Assembly (NCBI RefSeq): GCF_004521985.1
Contig: NZ_SBHZ01000004.1
Coordinates: 1-64,000 of the forward strand
DNA: 64,000 bases
Source: Ectopseudomonas khazarica
GTDB lineage: Bacteria; Pseudomonadota; Gammaproteobacteria; Pseudomonadales; Pseudomonadaceae
Reading direction: 5' to 3'
The notes beneath the pieces were generated by a model. That model was not told where the DNA came from and ran no database searches. It saw only the letters and a list, made by a program, of their open reading frames with translations. Below, piece by piece: positions 8,816 through 17,184 of the stretch; the stretch's first letter is position 1, and the number at the start of each line of letters is the position of its first letter. The position numbers and the translations under genes were made by a program.

Positions 8816-9151
8816 ATGAAAACCCAACTGACCCTCGCCGCCCTGGCCCTGAGCCTGATGACCACCAGCGTCTTTGCCGCTTCCAGCAGCGCGCCCTTCC
8901 CGCTGGTGGGTGAAGCCAAGGAAAGCCAGGTGCAGCAGCAACCCATCGAGCCCCTGGCCGAGAATGGCGCCGAGCGCACCCCGGGCATGCAACGCCTGCA
9001 ACTGGCCGAAGACGGCGCCGACCGTACCCCCGGCGCCCAGCGCTTTCAGCTGGTGGAAGGCGGCTATGATCGCACCCCGGGTGGCCAACGCGTCCAGCTG
9101 GCCGAAGGCGGCTCCGATCGCCTGATCGAGCAGCGCGGGCACACCGCCTGA
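8816..9151 (+). CDS. Small exported protein with 16-residue tandem repeats
   Basis: A 111-residue product with a clear Sec signal peptide (MKTQLTLAALALSLMTTSVFA, cleavage after about residue 21). The mature part is mostly four degenerate copies of a 16-residue unit: LAENGAERTPGMQRLQ, LAEDGADRTPGAQRFQ, LVEGGYDRTPGGQRVQ and a last, divergent LAEGGSDRLIEQRGHT. The invariant core is (A/V)E-x-G-x-(E/D)R-T-P-G-x-Q-R. I know of small Pseudomonas exported proteins with similar E-G-G-S-D-R-L-I-E-x-R ends but no proven function. GGAGA precedes the ATG at 8816, and an intrinsic terminator follows the stop, so it is a one-gene transcript. Confidence 0.8.
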   Translation: MKTQLTLAALALSLMTTSVFAASSSAPFPLVGEAKESQVQQQPIEPLAENGAERTPGMQRLQLAEDGADRTPGAQRFQLVEGGYDRTPGGQRVQLAEGGSDRLIEQRGHTA

Positions 9152-9172
9152 GTGCTCTGGCAACACCCCCAA

Positions 9173-9196
9173 GCCCGGCGCACGCCGGGCTTTTTT
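9173..9196 (+). terminator. Intrinsic terminator of the 16-residue-repeat gene
   Basis: GCCCGGC and GCCGGGC form a GC stem around a short loop, followed directly by six T. It lies 21 bases after the stop codon. It reads only rightward: the opposite strand has no T run. Confidence 0.85.
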
Positions 9197-10289
9197 ACGC
9201 CTGCGGATCGCTCATGGCGGCAGGTGGCAGGCGGTAGATCCAGATGCGTCGCAATACCGTGGCGAACTGCGCCCACAGGCTGCCGCAGTTGTAGTGCTGG
9301 CCGTAGCGCACACAGATCAGCCGCACCTCACGGGCTAGCTCGGCGTAGCGCCGCGCCGGCAGGTCCGGAAACAGATGGTGCTCGATCTGATGACTCAGAT
9401 TGCCGGTGAGGATGTGCAGCAACGGCCCGCCGGAGAGATTGCTCGAGCCACGCAGCTGGCGCAGGTACCAGTGCCCGCGCGTCTCCCCTTCGAGCACCTC
9501 GGGCGGGAAGACCGCCGCCTGCTCGGTGAAGTGGCCGCAGAAGATCACCAGGAAGGTCCACAGGTTGCGCAGCAGGTTGGCCAGCAGGTTTCCCGTCAGC
9601 ACGGCCAGGGCATTGGCACCGAGCAGCAGCGCCAGCAGCGGGAACAGCAGGTAGTCCTTGCCCCATTGCCGCATCAGCTTGGTGCCGAACTGACGCGCCA
9701 GTGGGCGCACCTCCTGCACACTGATACGCCCCTTGAGCAGCTTGTCCAGGCGCAGGTGCTGAATCGCCACCGCGTACTGGAAGAGCAACGCCTGGAGGGT
9801 CACCCACAGCGGCTGCCAGCGGTAGAAGGGTTTCCAGCGCTGCTCGGGAAACAGGCGCACCACGCCGTAACCGACGTCATCGTCCATGCCCAGCACGTTG
9901 GTATAGGTGTGATGCACATGGTTGTGGGTGTGCCGCCAGAAGTCGGCCGGGCCGACGATATCCCACTCGTAGTGACGGCCGGCGAATTCCGGATCGTTCA
10001 TCCAGTCGTACTGGCCGTGCATCACGTTATGGCCCAGCTCCATGTTCTCGAGGATCTTGCCCAAGCCCAGCAGCAGGGTGCCGAGCAGCCAGGTCGGCGG
10101 GAACCAGCCGAGCATCAGCAGCGCGCGACCGCTCCAGCAGCACAGGCGCACGACGCTGCGCACCCGGCGGATGTAGCGGGCGTCGGCTTCGCCCAGGTCG
10201 GCCAGGGTTCGCCGGCGCAGGCTGTCCAGCTCCTGGCCGAATGCCTTGAGTTCGGCGAGGCTCAGCTCGCGGTCCTGACGCACGCTCAC
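9195..10289 (-). CDS. desB: Acyl-CoA delta-9 fatty acid desaturase
   Basis: A 364-residue membrane di-iron desaturase. The three histidine boxes are visible: HNVMH near residue 87, HTHNHVHH near residue 120, and HQIEHH near residue 303, with two pairs of hydrophobic helices between them. It should introduce a cis double bond into saturated acyl-CoA chains at the inner membrane, using electrons from the reductase encoded just upstream. The GTG start at 10289 overlaps the reductase stop (GTGA), so the two are coupled. Next to desT, this matches the desCB operon known from P. aeruginosa. The reading frame is open further upstream, but that part is a shadow of the reductase. Confidence 0.88.
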   Translation of the reverse strand: MSVRQDRELSLAELKAFGQELDSLRRRTLADLGEADARYIRRVRSVVRLCCWSGRALLMLGWFPPTWLLGTLLLGLGKILENMELGHNVMHGQYDWMNDPEFAGRHYEWDIVGPADFWRHTHNHVHHTYTNVLGMDDDVGYGVVRLFPEQRWKPFYRWQPLWVTLQALLFQYAVAIQHLRLDKLLKGRISVQEVRPLARQFGTKLMRQWGKDYLLFPLLALLLGANALAVLTGNLLANLLRNLWTFLVIFCGHFTEQAAVFPPEVLEGETRGHWYLRQLRGSSNLSGGPLLHILTGNLSHQIEHHLFPDLPARRYAELAREVRLICVRYGQHYNCGSLWAQFATVLRRIWIYRLPPAAMSDPQA

Positions 10290-11374
10290 AGATCGATCTC
10301 CACGTCTCCATGCGGGGCGCTGACACACAGACGAATGGGTTGATTGGGTTCGGCGAACAGTTCGCCCGTGCGCAGGTCGCGCACCGTGCCGGCCAGCAGC
10401 TGGCAGGTACAACGGGTGCAGATGCCCTGGCGGCAACCATGCTGCGGGCGCAGGCCCGCCGCCTCGGCCTGCTCCAGCAGGCTCCGCGCGGTAAGGCCCT
10501 GTGCCTGCACGGCGCTGCGGGCGAAGGTCAGCCACACCTGACGAGCCTCCCCCGGAGCCTGAACCGCCAGCGGACTGAAGCTTTCCGCCTGCACGCTCGC
10601 GCCTCGCCCCGCCTCGCGCCACCAGCCACAGGCCTGCTCCACGAACCCACGCGGGCCGCAGACCAGCAGGTGCTCGCCCGGCAGCGCGGCCAGCCGTTCG
10701 GCGGCAAGCCGACCACCGGCCTCGGCACTGCAGGCCCAGTACACCCGGAAATTGCCATGCCGTTCGGCCAGTGCCTGCAGCTCACCGGCAAAGGCCTGCT
10801 GCCCCGGATGACGCACCTGGTGCCACAGCGTCAGCGGCGCCTTGAAACCACGGGCAAGGGCATCGCGCAGCAAACCCAGCAACGGCGTGATACCGCTGCC
10901 AGCGGCCAGCAGCAGTACGCCTCCCGGCTCGCCCGGCCAGACGAAATCGCCACCGGCCTGGCCCAGTTCGATCACCTCGCCGACCGCCAGGTGATCGAGC
11001 ACGCGGTTGGACAGACGCCCGCCCGGCTGACGCTTGATCGCCAGCTCGACCTGCCCGTCGGACGACACCGAGGTCAGGCTGTAGCTGCGCCCGTGGCGCA
11101 CGCCATCCTGCTCCAGATACAGCTGGACATGCTGACCCGCGCGCCAGCCACGTGCGTTGCCGTTGCAACGCAGGCGCAGCGCCAGCATGTCGTCTGCCAC
11201 CCAGCGGCGCGCCTCGACCCGGGCGAAAACACGGTTGAGGCGCAGCACCGGGTGCAGCAGGCGCAGGCCCAGATCGACATCCGCCTCGCGCAGCCAGCCG
11301 GACGCACAGAGCCGGCGCAGCGGCTGCAGGCAACGCGCAGCACGCCGGCTCGCGGAGAGGGAAAGCAAAGCCAT
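10286..11374 (-). CDS. desC: Flavodoxin/ferredoxin reductase-type electron donor for DesB
   Basis: A 362-residue protein combining an FAD domain (RSYSLTS near residue 120), an NAD(P)H domain (LLLAAGSGITPLLGLL) and a C-terminal plant-type 2Fe-2S ferredoxin domain. The cluster ligands follow C-x4-C-x2-C-x29-C in GCRQGICTRCTC. It passes electrons from NAD(P)H to the desaturase. The start at 11374 (MALLSLSASRRAARCL) is chosen because the upstream extension to 11503 would run through both DesT operators. Operator 1 lies 14 bases upstream of this start. Expression should therefore be repressed by DesT and tuned by acyl-CoA saturation, as established in P. aeruginosa. Confidence 0.85.
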   Translation of the reverse strand: MALLSLSASRRAARCLQPLRRLCASGWLREADVDLGLRLLHPVLRLNRVFARVEARRWVADDMLALRLRCNGNARGWRAGQHVQLYLEQDGVRHGRSYSLTSVSSDGQVELAIKRQPGGRLSNRVLDHLAVGEVIELGQAGGDFVWPGEPGGVLLLAAGSGITPLLGLLRDALARGFKAPLTLWHQVRHPGQQAFAGELQALAERHGNFRVYWACSAEAGGRLAAERLAALPGEHLLVCGPRGFVEQACGWWREAGRGASVQAESFSPLAVQAPGEARQVWLTFARSAVQAQGLTARSLLEQAEAAGLRPQHGCRQGICTRCTCQLLAGTVRDLRTGELFAEPNQPIRLCVSAPHGDVEIDL

Positions 11375-11387
11375 CGAAGACAATCCG

Positions 11388-11403
11388 GTGAACACTTGTT
11401 CAC
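11388..11403. promoter_or_regulatory. DesT operator 1, perfect inverted repeat
   Basis: GTGAACA-CT-TGTTCAC is a perfect 16-base palindrome 14 bases upstream of the desC start, so a bound repressor would cover the start of the desCB transcript. DesT of P. aeruginosa is known to bind a palindrome between desT and desCB; assignment here is by position and symmetry. Confidence 0.75.
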
Positions 11404-11424
11404 AAGGCTGACAGATGACCCGCA

Positions 11425-11450
11425 ATTCAGTCAACACCTGTTCACTGAAT
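11425..11450. promoter_or_regulatory. DesT operator 2, imperfect inverted repeat
   Basis: A 26-base near-palindrome (left arm ATTCAGTCAACAC, right arm CTGTTCACTGAAT; two mismatched pairs). Its core TCAACA-CC-TGTTCA resembles operator 1. The centres are 42 bases apart, four helical turns, so two dimers would sit on the same face of the DNA. It lies 74 bases upstream of desT and may also serve autoregulation. Confidence 0.6.
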
Positions 11451-11523
11451 GATGCCCCAGCATGGTTCGACGCTGGCGCCGCGCATTTGCTAGAGTGCGC
11501 CATCGTTCAACGAACCGACCCGC

Positions 11524-12159
11524 ATGACGCCACGCGCCGAACAGAAGCAGCAGACCCGCCAATCCCTGATGGCCGCCGCACTGACCCTGATGGAGAGCGG
11601 GCGTGGCTTCGGCAGCCTGAGCCTGAGGGAAGTCACGCGCGTCGCCGGCATCGTGCCCACCGGCTTCTATCGCCACTTCGCCGACATGGACGAACTGGGC
11701 CTGGCGCTGGTGGCGGAAGTCGGGGAAACCTTCCGCGCGGCGATTCGCCAGGTGCGTCGGCATGAGTTCGAGATGCGCGGCATGATCGACGCCTCGGTGC
11801 GCATCTTCCTCGCCGAAGTGGCCGCCAACCATGGCCAGTTCCTCTTCCTCGCCCGCGAGCAGTACGGTGGCTCGCAGCCGGTACGCCAGGCGATCAGCGC
11901 CCTGCGCGAGCGCATCACCAACGACCTGGCGGCCGACCTCAAGCTGATGAATCGCATGCCGCATCTCGACGATGCCGCACTCGACGTGGTCTCCGACCTG
12001 GTGGTCAAGACGGTGTTCGCCACCCTGCCCGAACTGATCGACCCGCCCGCCGAAACCCTGCCGGCGCACCTCAGCGCCGAGGCCAAGATCATTCAGCAGC
12101 TGCGCTTCATCATGGTCGGCGGCAAGCACTGGCAGGGCCTGGGCAAGCCCAGCGCATGA
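11524..12159 (+). CDS. desT: TetR-family regulator of the desaturase operon
   Basis: A 211-residue TetR-type regulator. The N-terminal helix-turn-helix is SLSLREVTRVAGIVPTGFY followed by RHFADMDELGLAL, with the typical G-F/Y-Y-x-H-F; the rest is a helical ligand-binding domain. It is divergent from desC with two palindromes in between. In P. aeruginosa DesT senses the ratio of unsaturated to saturated acyl-CoA and represses desCB when unsaturated acyl-CoA is abundant; gene order and size support the same role here. A small inverted repeat GTTC-AAC-GAAC lies 9 bases upstream of the start. Confidence 0.87.
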   Translation: MTPRAEQKQQTRQSLMAAALTLMESGRGFGSLSLREVTRVAGIVPTGFYRHFADMDELGLALVAEVGETFRAAIRQVRRHEFEMRGMIDASVRIFLAEVAANHGQFLFLAREQYGGSQPVRQAISALRERITNDLAADLKLMNRMPHLDDAALDVVSDLVVKTVFATLPELIDPPAETLPAHLSAEAKIIQQLRFIMVGGKHWQGLGKPSA

Positions 12160-12223
12160 CGCGCACCAATCAGGTGCGCCAACCAGCAAAACGCACCAAA
12201 TAGTTCCTGACCATACGGACAAG

Positions 12224-12232
12224 TTATCCACA
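12224..12232 (+). promoter_or_regulatory. DnaA-box-like 9-mer TTATCCACA
   Basis: Perfect match to the high-affinity DnaA box, 91 bases upstream of ureE in the desT-ureE intergenic region. Two more perfect copies occur at 18842 and 19057, all outside genes. Binding by DnaA is not shown. Confidence 0.45.
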
Positions 12233-12322
12233 GGCCGCAGCAATGCGCCGTCCTGCGGCACTCTGCGGCCTTGGCAAGCCACTTGCACTATTTCCGGGCA
12301 CATTGCCCCGGAATAGATACCC

Positions 12323-12823
12323 ATGCTGGTGATCCACAGTCGAATCGCGCCACAAGCGAACCCTGATGCCGAACTGGAACTGACCTTCGAGGCCCGCAGC
12401 AAGAGCCGCCTGCGCTGCTTCACCACGGCTGGCGAAGAAGTTGGCCTGTTCCTCGAGCGCGGCCAGCCGGCACTGGTGGATGGCGAATGCCTGCAGGCCA
12501 GGGATGGGCGCGTGGTGCGCGTGCGCGCCAAGGCCGAACCCCTGCTGCACGTCACCTGCAGCAGCCCGTTCGAACTGATGCGCGCCGCCTACCACCTGGG
12601 CAACCGCCATGTCGCCCTGCAGCTGGGCGAAGGCTGGCTGCGCCTGCCCGATGATTACGTGCTCAAGGCCATGCTCGAACAGCTGGGCGCCAGGGTCGAG
12701 GCTGTGCAGGCACCTTACCAGCCCGAGCAGGGTGCCTACGGCGGCGGTCACCATCACTCGCATCAGGGTGACGAGGAATTCAACTACGGCCCGCGCCTGC
12801 ACCAGTTCGGTGTGCGCACGTGA
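12323..12823 (+). CDS. ureE: Urease accessory protein UreE, nickel metallochaperone
   Basis: A 166-residue protein that delivers Ni(II) to the urease maturation complex. The N-terminal peptide-binding domain contains RSKSRLRCFTTAGEEVGLFL, and the C-terminal domain NRHVALQLGEGWLRLPDDYV, with the conserved metal-site His in NRH. The C-terminus has a short histidine cluster (GGGHHHSHQ), the usual nickel-storage tail but short compared with the long His tails of Klebsiella UreE. It starts the ureE-F-G-J cluster. The urease structural genes ureA, B and C are not in this window. Confidence 0.92.
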   Translation: MLVIHSRIAPQANPDAELELTFEARSKSRLRCFTTAGEEVGLFLERGQPALVDGECLQARDGRVVRVRAKAEPLLHVTCSSPFELMRAAYHLGNRHVALQLGEGWLRLPDDYVLKAMLEQLGARVEAVQAPYQPEQGAYGGGHHHSHQGDEEFNYGPRLHQFGVRT

Positions 12824-12863
12824 CGCCACACACAGCCGCCGGGACATACCCCGAGGTCCACTC

Positions 12864-13538
12864 GTGAAGCCGGCCTGGGCCCTGCTGCGCCTGGCCAGCC
12901 CGCAACTGCCGATCGGTGGCTACAGCTATTCGCAAGGACTGGAATGGGCCATCGACAGCGGCCTGATCGTTGACGCCGACAGCGCCGAACGCTGGCTGGC
13001 CGATCAGCTCATGCTCAACCTTGCGCGCTTCGAAGCGCCGCTGCTGCTGGCCCACTGCCGCGCGGCGGACGCAGCCGACTGGTCGCGCCTGCAGGCACTG
13101 GCCGAACAGCACCGTGCCAGCCGCGAAACCCGTGAGCTGGCCCTGGAAAGCCGGCAGATGGGCTATTCGCTGCGGCAACTGCTCGCAGGCCTGCCCGAAC
13201 TGGACGACGACGCCCGCACCTTGCTCGATACCCAGGACGAGCCCGGCCTGGCGCTGGCCTGGGCACTGGCGGCGCGCGCCTGGCACATCACCCCGGACGA
13301 TGCCCTGGCCGCCTGGCTCTGGGGCTGGCTGGAAAACCAGCTGGCCGTGCTGATGAAGGTCCTGCCGCTGGGCCAGCAAGCCGCCCAACGCCTGACCAGT
13401 CGCCTGTTGCCGCAGCTCGATGGCGCGCAGCAGCAGGCCGCCGATCTTTCCCCCGAACACTGGGGCAGCGCCGCGTTCGGCCTGGCCCTGGCGAGCATGG
13501 CGCACGAGCGCCAATACTCGCGTCTCTTCCGCTCCTGA
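12864..13538 (+). CDS. ureF: Urease accessory protein UreF
   Basis: A 224-residue all-helical protein. The N-terminal [19 protein letters not shown] is the UreF signature and [16 protein letters not shown] sequence near the C-terminus ([14 protein letters not shown]) is also typical. UreF sits between UreD-urease and UreG and gates GTP-dependent nickel insertion. The start is the GTG at 12864, with CCGAGG 8 bases upstream; the frame is open to 12609 but that part overlaps ureE. Spacing to ureG is 14 bases, so the genes are probably co-transcribed. Confidence 0.9.
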   Translation: MKPAWALLRLASPQLPIGGYSYSQGLEWAIDSGLIVDADSAERWLADQLMLNLARFEAPLLLAHCRAADAADWSRLQALAEQHRASRETRELALESRQMGYSLRQLLAGLPELDDDARTLLDTQDEPGLALAWALAARAWHITPDDALAAWLWGWLENQLAVLMKVLPLGQQAAQRLTSRLLPQLDGAQQQAADLSPEHWGSAAFGLALASMAHERQYSRLFRS

Positions 13539-13552
13539 CGAGGATTGCACAG

Positions 13553-14167
13553 ATGAACAGCCAACCCCTGCGTGTCGGTATCGGCGGCCCGGTCGGTTCC
13601 GGCAAGACCGCCCTGACCCTGGCCCTGTGCCGCGCCCTGCGCGAGCGCTACAACATCGCCGTGGTCACCAACGACATCTACACCCAGGAAGACGCCCAGT
13701 TCCTGGTGCGCAACGAGGCCCTGGAACCCGAGCGCATCATCGGCGTGGAGACCGGCGGCTGCCCCCACACCGCCATTCGCGAGGACGCCTCGATCAACCT
13801 GGAAGCCGTCGAGCAGCTCAATCGCCGCTTCCCCGGCCTCGACCTGGTCATCGTCGAGTCCGGTGGCGACAACCTGTCCGCCACCTTCAGCCCGGAACTG
13901 TCGGACCTGACCCTGTACGTGATCGACGTGTCCGCCGGCGACAAGTTGCCCCGCAAGGGCGGCCCCGGCATCTGCAAGTCCGACCTGCTGGTGATCAACA
14001 AGGTCGACCTGGCCCCCATGGTCGGCGCCTCGCTGGAGGTGATGGAACGCGACACCCTGAAGATGCGCGGTGACAAGCCGTTCGTCTTCAGCAACCAGAA
14101 GGTCGGTCAGGGTCTCGACGAGATCATCGCCTTCATCGAACGCCAGGGCATGCTCACGGCGGCCTGA
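13553..14167 (+). CDS. ureG: Urease accessory GTPase UreG
   Basis: A 204-residue SIMIBI-class GTPase that powers nickel insertion into urease. Visible motifs are the P-loop [11 protein letters not shown] near residue 9, the metal-binding motif [13 protein letters not shown] (the C-P-H nickel site) near residue 65, VESGGDNL near residue 102, and NKVDLAP as the guanine-specificity motif. Length and motifs are fully standard. It lies 14 bases after ureF and 22 bases before the ureJ/hupE gene. Confidence 0.95.
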   Translation: MNSQPLRVGIGGPVGSGKTALTLALCRALRERYNIAVVTNDIYTQEDAQFLVRNEALEPERIIGVETGGCPHTAIREDASINLEAVEQLNRRFPGLDLVIVESGGDNLSATFSPELSDLTLYVIDVSAGDKLPRKGGPGICKSDLLVINKVDLAPMVGASLEVMERDTLKMRGDKPFVFSNQKVGQGLDEIIAFIERQGMLTAA

Positions 14168-14189
14168 TTCCCACCTCAAGGAGAACCTC

Positions 14190-14762
14190 ATGAATCTGCG
14201 CAAAACCGTCTACGCCATCGCCCTGTTCTGCACCCCGGCGCTGGCCTTCGCCCACCCGGGCCATGGCGAGTCCGGTCTCATGGCCGGCCTGGCACACCCG
14301 GTGTTCGGCCTTGATCACCTGCTGGCGATGTTCGCCGTCGGCCTGTGGGCCGCGCAGCAAAGCGGCGCGGCGCGCTGGCTGCTGCCGCTGACCTTCGTCG
14401 GCAGCATGCTGGTCGGTGGCCTGCTGGGCTTCGCCGGGGTGGAGATTCCTCTCATGGAGACCGGAATCGCCGGCTCGGTCCTGGCCTTCGGCCTGCTGGT
14501 GGCCGTGGCCGCACGCCTGCCGATGCTCCTGTCCGTTGGTCTGACCGCGGTGTTCGCCCTGACCCATGGCGTCGCCCACGGCCTCGAACTGCCCGACCTG
14601 GCCAGCCCTCTCGGCTACGCGACCGGCTTCATCGTCGCTACTGCCGCGCTGCATGCCATCGGCTTCGCCCTGGTGCGCTTCCTGCCGCGTGCGGCGGCTC
14701 CGCTGGTACGCATCGCCGGTGGCGCGTCGGCAGCAGCCGGGGTCTGGCTGCTCGCCAGCTGA
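14190..14762 (+). CDS. ureJ: HupE/UreJ family nickel/cobalt membrane protein
   Basis: A 190-residue membrane protein with a cleavable signal peptide ending ALAFA, followed by the HupE/UreJ metal-binding start HPGHGES. Inside are HPVFGLDHLLAMFAVGLWA and TAVFALTHGVAHGLEL, giving the conserved histidines that line a nickel/cobalt permease path. About six membrane segments follow. AAGGAG lies 7 bases upstream of the ATG at 14190. Position right after ureG points to nickel uptake for urease maturation. Confidence 0.88.
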   Translation: MNLRKTVYAIALFCTPALAFAHPGHGESGLMAGLAHPVFGLDHLLAMFAVGLWAAQQSGAARWLLPLTFVGSMLVGGLLGFAGVEIPLMETGIAGSVLAFGLLVAVAARLPMLLSVGLTAVFALTHGVAHGLELPDLASPLGYATGFIVATAALHAIGFALVRFLPRAAAPLVRIAGGASAAAGVWLLAS

Positions 14763-14910
14763 GGTTCATCCCGAGCAGAAGGGGCGTTCGCGCGGCGAGG
14801 CCAACAGGCCCGACGCGGCCATCGCGGTGGCGCGGCGCCCCTTGCCACAACACTTGCCAACACCCCTGCGCTGGGGCACAAAGTCCCGAACCGCTTTCGA
14901 GACTTCACCC

Positions 14911-15825
14911 ATGCTGCGTCTCACCCGATTCCTGCTCGCCCCCCTGCTGCTGATCGGCGTCGTCATCCTGCTGCTGGCGCTGACCAGCCACCCGGCGCCC
15001 ACCCCGCCCGTGCTTGCGGACCTGGGCCAGCGTCCGCTGGTCATCGCCCATCGTGGCGGCAAGGGCCTGTGGCCGGAAAACACCCTGTTCGCCTTCGAGC
15101 GAGCCGCTGCACTCGGCGTCGACATGCTGGAGATGGACCTGCAACTGAGCCAGGACGCCAAGCTGGTGGTGATGCATGACGACACGCTGGAGCGCACCAC
15201 CAATGGCGAAGGCCAGGTCGCGCACTACAGCCTCGCCGAACTGCAGGCCCTGGACGCCGGCTACAACTGGACCGCCGATGGTGGCCAGAGCCATCCTTAC
15301 CGTGGCCAGGGCACGCGCATCGCCGCGCTGGAAGAGGTATTCGAACGCTTCCCGCTGATCCCCAAGGTGCTCGACATCAAGGTCCCCGACGTCGGCATGG
15401 AAGCGGTGCTCTGCGAGATGCTGGCCGCCTACGACCAGCTCGACCGGGTCATCGTCGGCAGCTTTCATGAACGCAGCCTGGCGCGCTTCCGCCAGCTCTG
15501 CCCGGAGGTTGCCACGTCCGCCGGCCCGGTCTCGGTGCGCATGCTGCTGGCGCTGAACTGGCTGGGCCTGAGCGACCTGCTGTCGCCCTCCTATGCCGTG
15601 CTGCAGATTCCTCCGCAGCACAGTGGTCTCGACCTGGCGACGCCACGCCTGGTGCGCAATGCACAGGCCCGTGGGCTGAACGTTCAGCTGTGGACGATCA
15701 ACGAGCAGCCCGCCATGCGCCGCCTGCTGCAGATGGGCGTCAACGGCCTGATCACCGATTACCCGGACCGCGCCCTGCAGCTGCTCGGCCGTCCGACACA
15801 GCTCGGCGCGCTCCCCGGCGAGTAG
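14911..15825 (+). CDS. Glycerophosphodiester phosphodiesterase family protein
   Basis: A 304-residue GDPD-fold hydrolase anchored by one N-terminal membrane helix (about 7-25). Catalytic motifs: IAHRGG near residue 46, PENTLFAFERA (the first metal-ligand Glu), LEMDLQLSQDAKLVVMHD with the E-x-D pair and the catalytic His, and ERTTNGEG. The C-terminus has NVQLWTINE and GVNGLITDYPD, the usual closing motifs. It should cleave glycerophosphodiesters to glycerol-3-phosphate at the periplasmic face. The frame is open to 14566 but the ATG at 14911 starts the hydrophobic N-terminus. Confidence 0.88.
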   Translation: MLRLTRFLLAPLLLIGVVILLLALTSHPAPTPPVLADLGQRPLVIAHRGGKGLWPENTLFAFERAAALGVDMLEMDLQLSQDAKLVVMHDDTLERTTNGEGQVAHYSLAELQALDAGYNWTADGGQSHPYRGQGTRIAALEEVFERFPLIPKVLDIKVPDVGMEAVLCEMLAAYDQLDRVIVGSFHERSLARFRQLCPEVATSAGPVSVRMLLALNWLGLSDLLSPSYAVLQIPPQHSGLDLATPRLVRNAQARGLNVQLWTINEQPAMRRLLQMGVNGLITDYPDRALQLLGRPTQLGALPGE

Positions 15826-16340
15826 CCTGGCGAGAAATTCGACACCCCCGGCAACGCCAGACAGCACGCGCCCCGAGCGACCTCATGAGCAGCTTGTCCA
15901 CAGCTCCATCAACAGTTTCCGGGGATAATTTTCCAGCTCGCCTGCCGGCAGTGGAAAACACTGGACAATCCGCCGCGACCATGCCGCAGAAAATGCCTGA
16001 TCAGAAATTCACCAAAGCGCTGCAAGCCCCGAAATATAAGGCCTCAGGCAATGCTTACAGAAGTTATCAACAGCACCACCCACAGCAGCCGTGGACAACC
16101 TAGAGCCTGCCACGCCATTCAGCGACAAACTGTCAAGCCCTTGTGTAGAAAGGAAAAACCCCGCTGCTCAGATCTTGTCCGCTACCCTGCAAGCGGCGCC
16201 AAATCCGCCTGCCAGGCAAGCACCACCAGCTTTTCCACAGTTATTCCCACAGCCTTGGTGGAAAACTTTATTTTCACCGGGTTGGCATGCCGGCTGCTTG
16301 CTGAGCTGGCCTTCGTTCTCCTGCCCGTTAAGGACACCTG
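15826..16340. other. 515-base intergenic region rich in DnaA-box-like motifs
   Basis: No supported gene. The region is clearly less GC-rich than its neighbours and contains several near matches to the DnaA box: TTGTCCACA (15894-15902), TTATCAACA (16064-16072), GTTGTCCAC on the minus strand (16091-16099), TTTTCCACA (16231-16239) and a minus-strand TTTTCCAC (16258-16265). It must also contain the promoter of the LysE gene; no single convincing -35/-10 pair stood out. Confidence 0.5.
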
Positions 16341-16955
16341 ATGTTCAGCTTCTTCCTCGCCGCCCTGCTCCTTGGCTTCGTGTTCAATGCCGCCCCGGGC
16401 GCCGTCTTCAGCGAGACCTTGCGGCGCGGCCTGCGTGACGGCTACCGACCGGCGCTGCTGGTGCAGATCGGTTCGCTGGTGGGTGACGCCACCTGGGCCG
16501 CCCTCGGCCTCACCGGTCTGGCCCTGCTGCTCGACAGCGCCCAGATTCGCTACCCGCTGACGCTGGCCAGCGCGCTGTACCTGGCCTGGCTCGGCTATCA
16601 GTCGCTGCGCGACGCCCGCTGTCCGCCGCAACCCAGCGCCGACGACCAGGCGGCTGCCGGCGGCGCCTTTGCTGCAGGGGCCGCGCTGTCGCTGAGCAAC
16701 CCGCAGAACATCGTGTACTGGGCCGCCATGGGTGGCGCGATGGCGGCCATTGGCGTCGCCCAGCCGACGCCGACGCACCTGGCGGTGTTCTTCAGCGGGT
16801 TCATGCTGTCGTCGCTGCTCTGGTGTTTCATCTGCGCCGGCCTGGTGGACTGGTTCCGCCGCGCCGCCTCGCTGCTCTGGCATCGCCTGACCTACGCGGC
16901 CTGCGGCGTGATGCTGCTGGGCCTGGCCGGGATGAGTGCGCTGGAACTGGTCTGA
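16341..16955 (+). CDS. LysE/RhtB-family amino-acid exporter
   Basis: A 204-residue inner-membrane protein with about six hydrophobic helices. The N-terminus AALLLGFVFNAAPGAVFSET carries the LysE-family pattern (N-x-x-P-G-x-x-F), followed by GSLVGDATWAALGLTGLALLL, and the middle SLSNPQNIVYWAAMGG is the second family signature. Such permeases export lysine, homoserine, threonine or other metabolites by proton exchange; the substrate is unknown. It is isolated behind the long intergenic region and likely has its own promoter. Confidence 0.88.
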   Translation: MFSFFLAALLLGFVFNAAPGAVFSETLRRGLRDGYRPALLVQIGSLVGDATWAALGLTGLALLLDSAQIRYPLTLASALYLAWLGYQSLRDARCPPQPSADDQAAAGGAFAAGAALSLSNPQNIVYWAAMGGAMAAIGVAQPTPTHLAVFFSGFMLSSLLWCFICAGLVDWFRRAASLLWHRLTYAACGVMLLGLAGMSALELV

Positions 16956-17047
16956 TCGACTATCGCCGCCATCGAAACAATCTAACGGCGCGTTCGCCGC
17001 AACGCGGCTAGCCTGACCAGCATGTCCCTGCGTCAGGAAGCCGCACC

Positions 17048-17125
17048 ATGTCCCTCAACGACCTGTTCAAGCAGTTCCTCGCCAGCTACGCCTGCGCCAC
17101 CTGCGGCATTGATACGCGCCACTGA
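17048..17125 (+). CDS. Possible 25-residue small protein with a C-x2-C pair
   Basis: A short frame coding for MSLNDLFKQFLASYACATCG plus five residues (IDTRH). AGGAAG lies about 9 bases upstream of the ATG. The sequence is an amphipathic helix followed by a C-A-T-C pair. It sits between the LysE and LOG genes, and no protein of this kind is known to me. It could equally be a chance frame; conservation in related genomes would decide. Confidence 0.35.
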   Translation: MSLNDLFKQFLASYACATCGIDTRH

Positions 17126-17184
17126 CACTTGGTCATGACGCGGCGGGCCGCTACCCTTGACGCATTTGCTCAAGGAGTCCGTGC

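Noticed and set aside
15826..16340. A second replication origin
   Set aside because: No dnaA, dnaN, rpmH or gidA neighbour, no obvious AT-rich unwinding element; near matches only.
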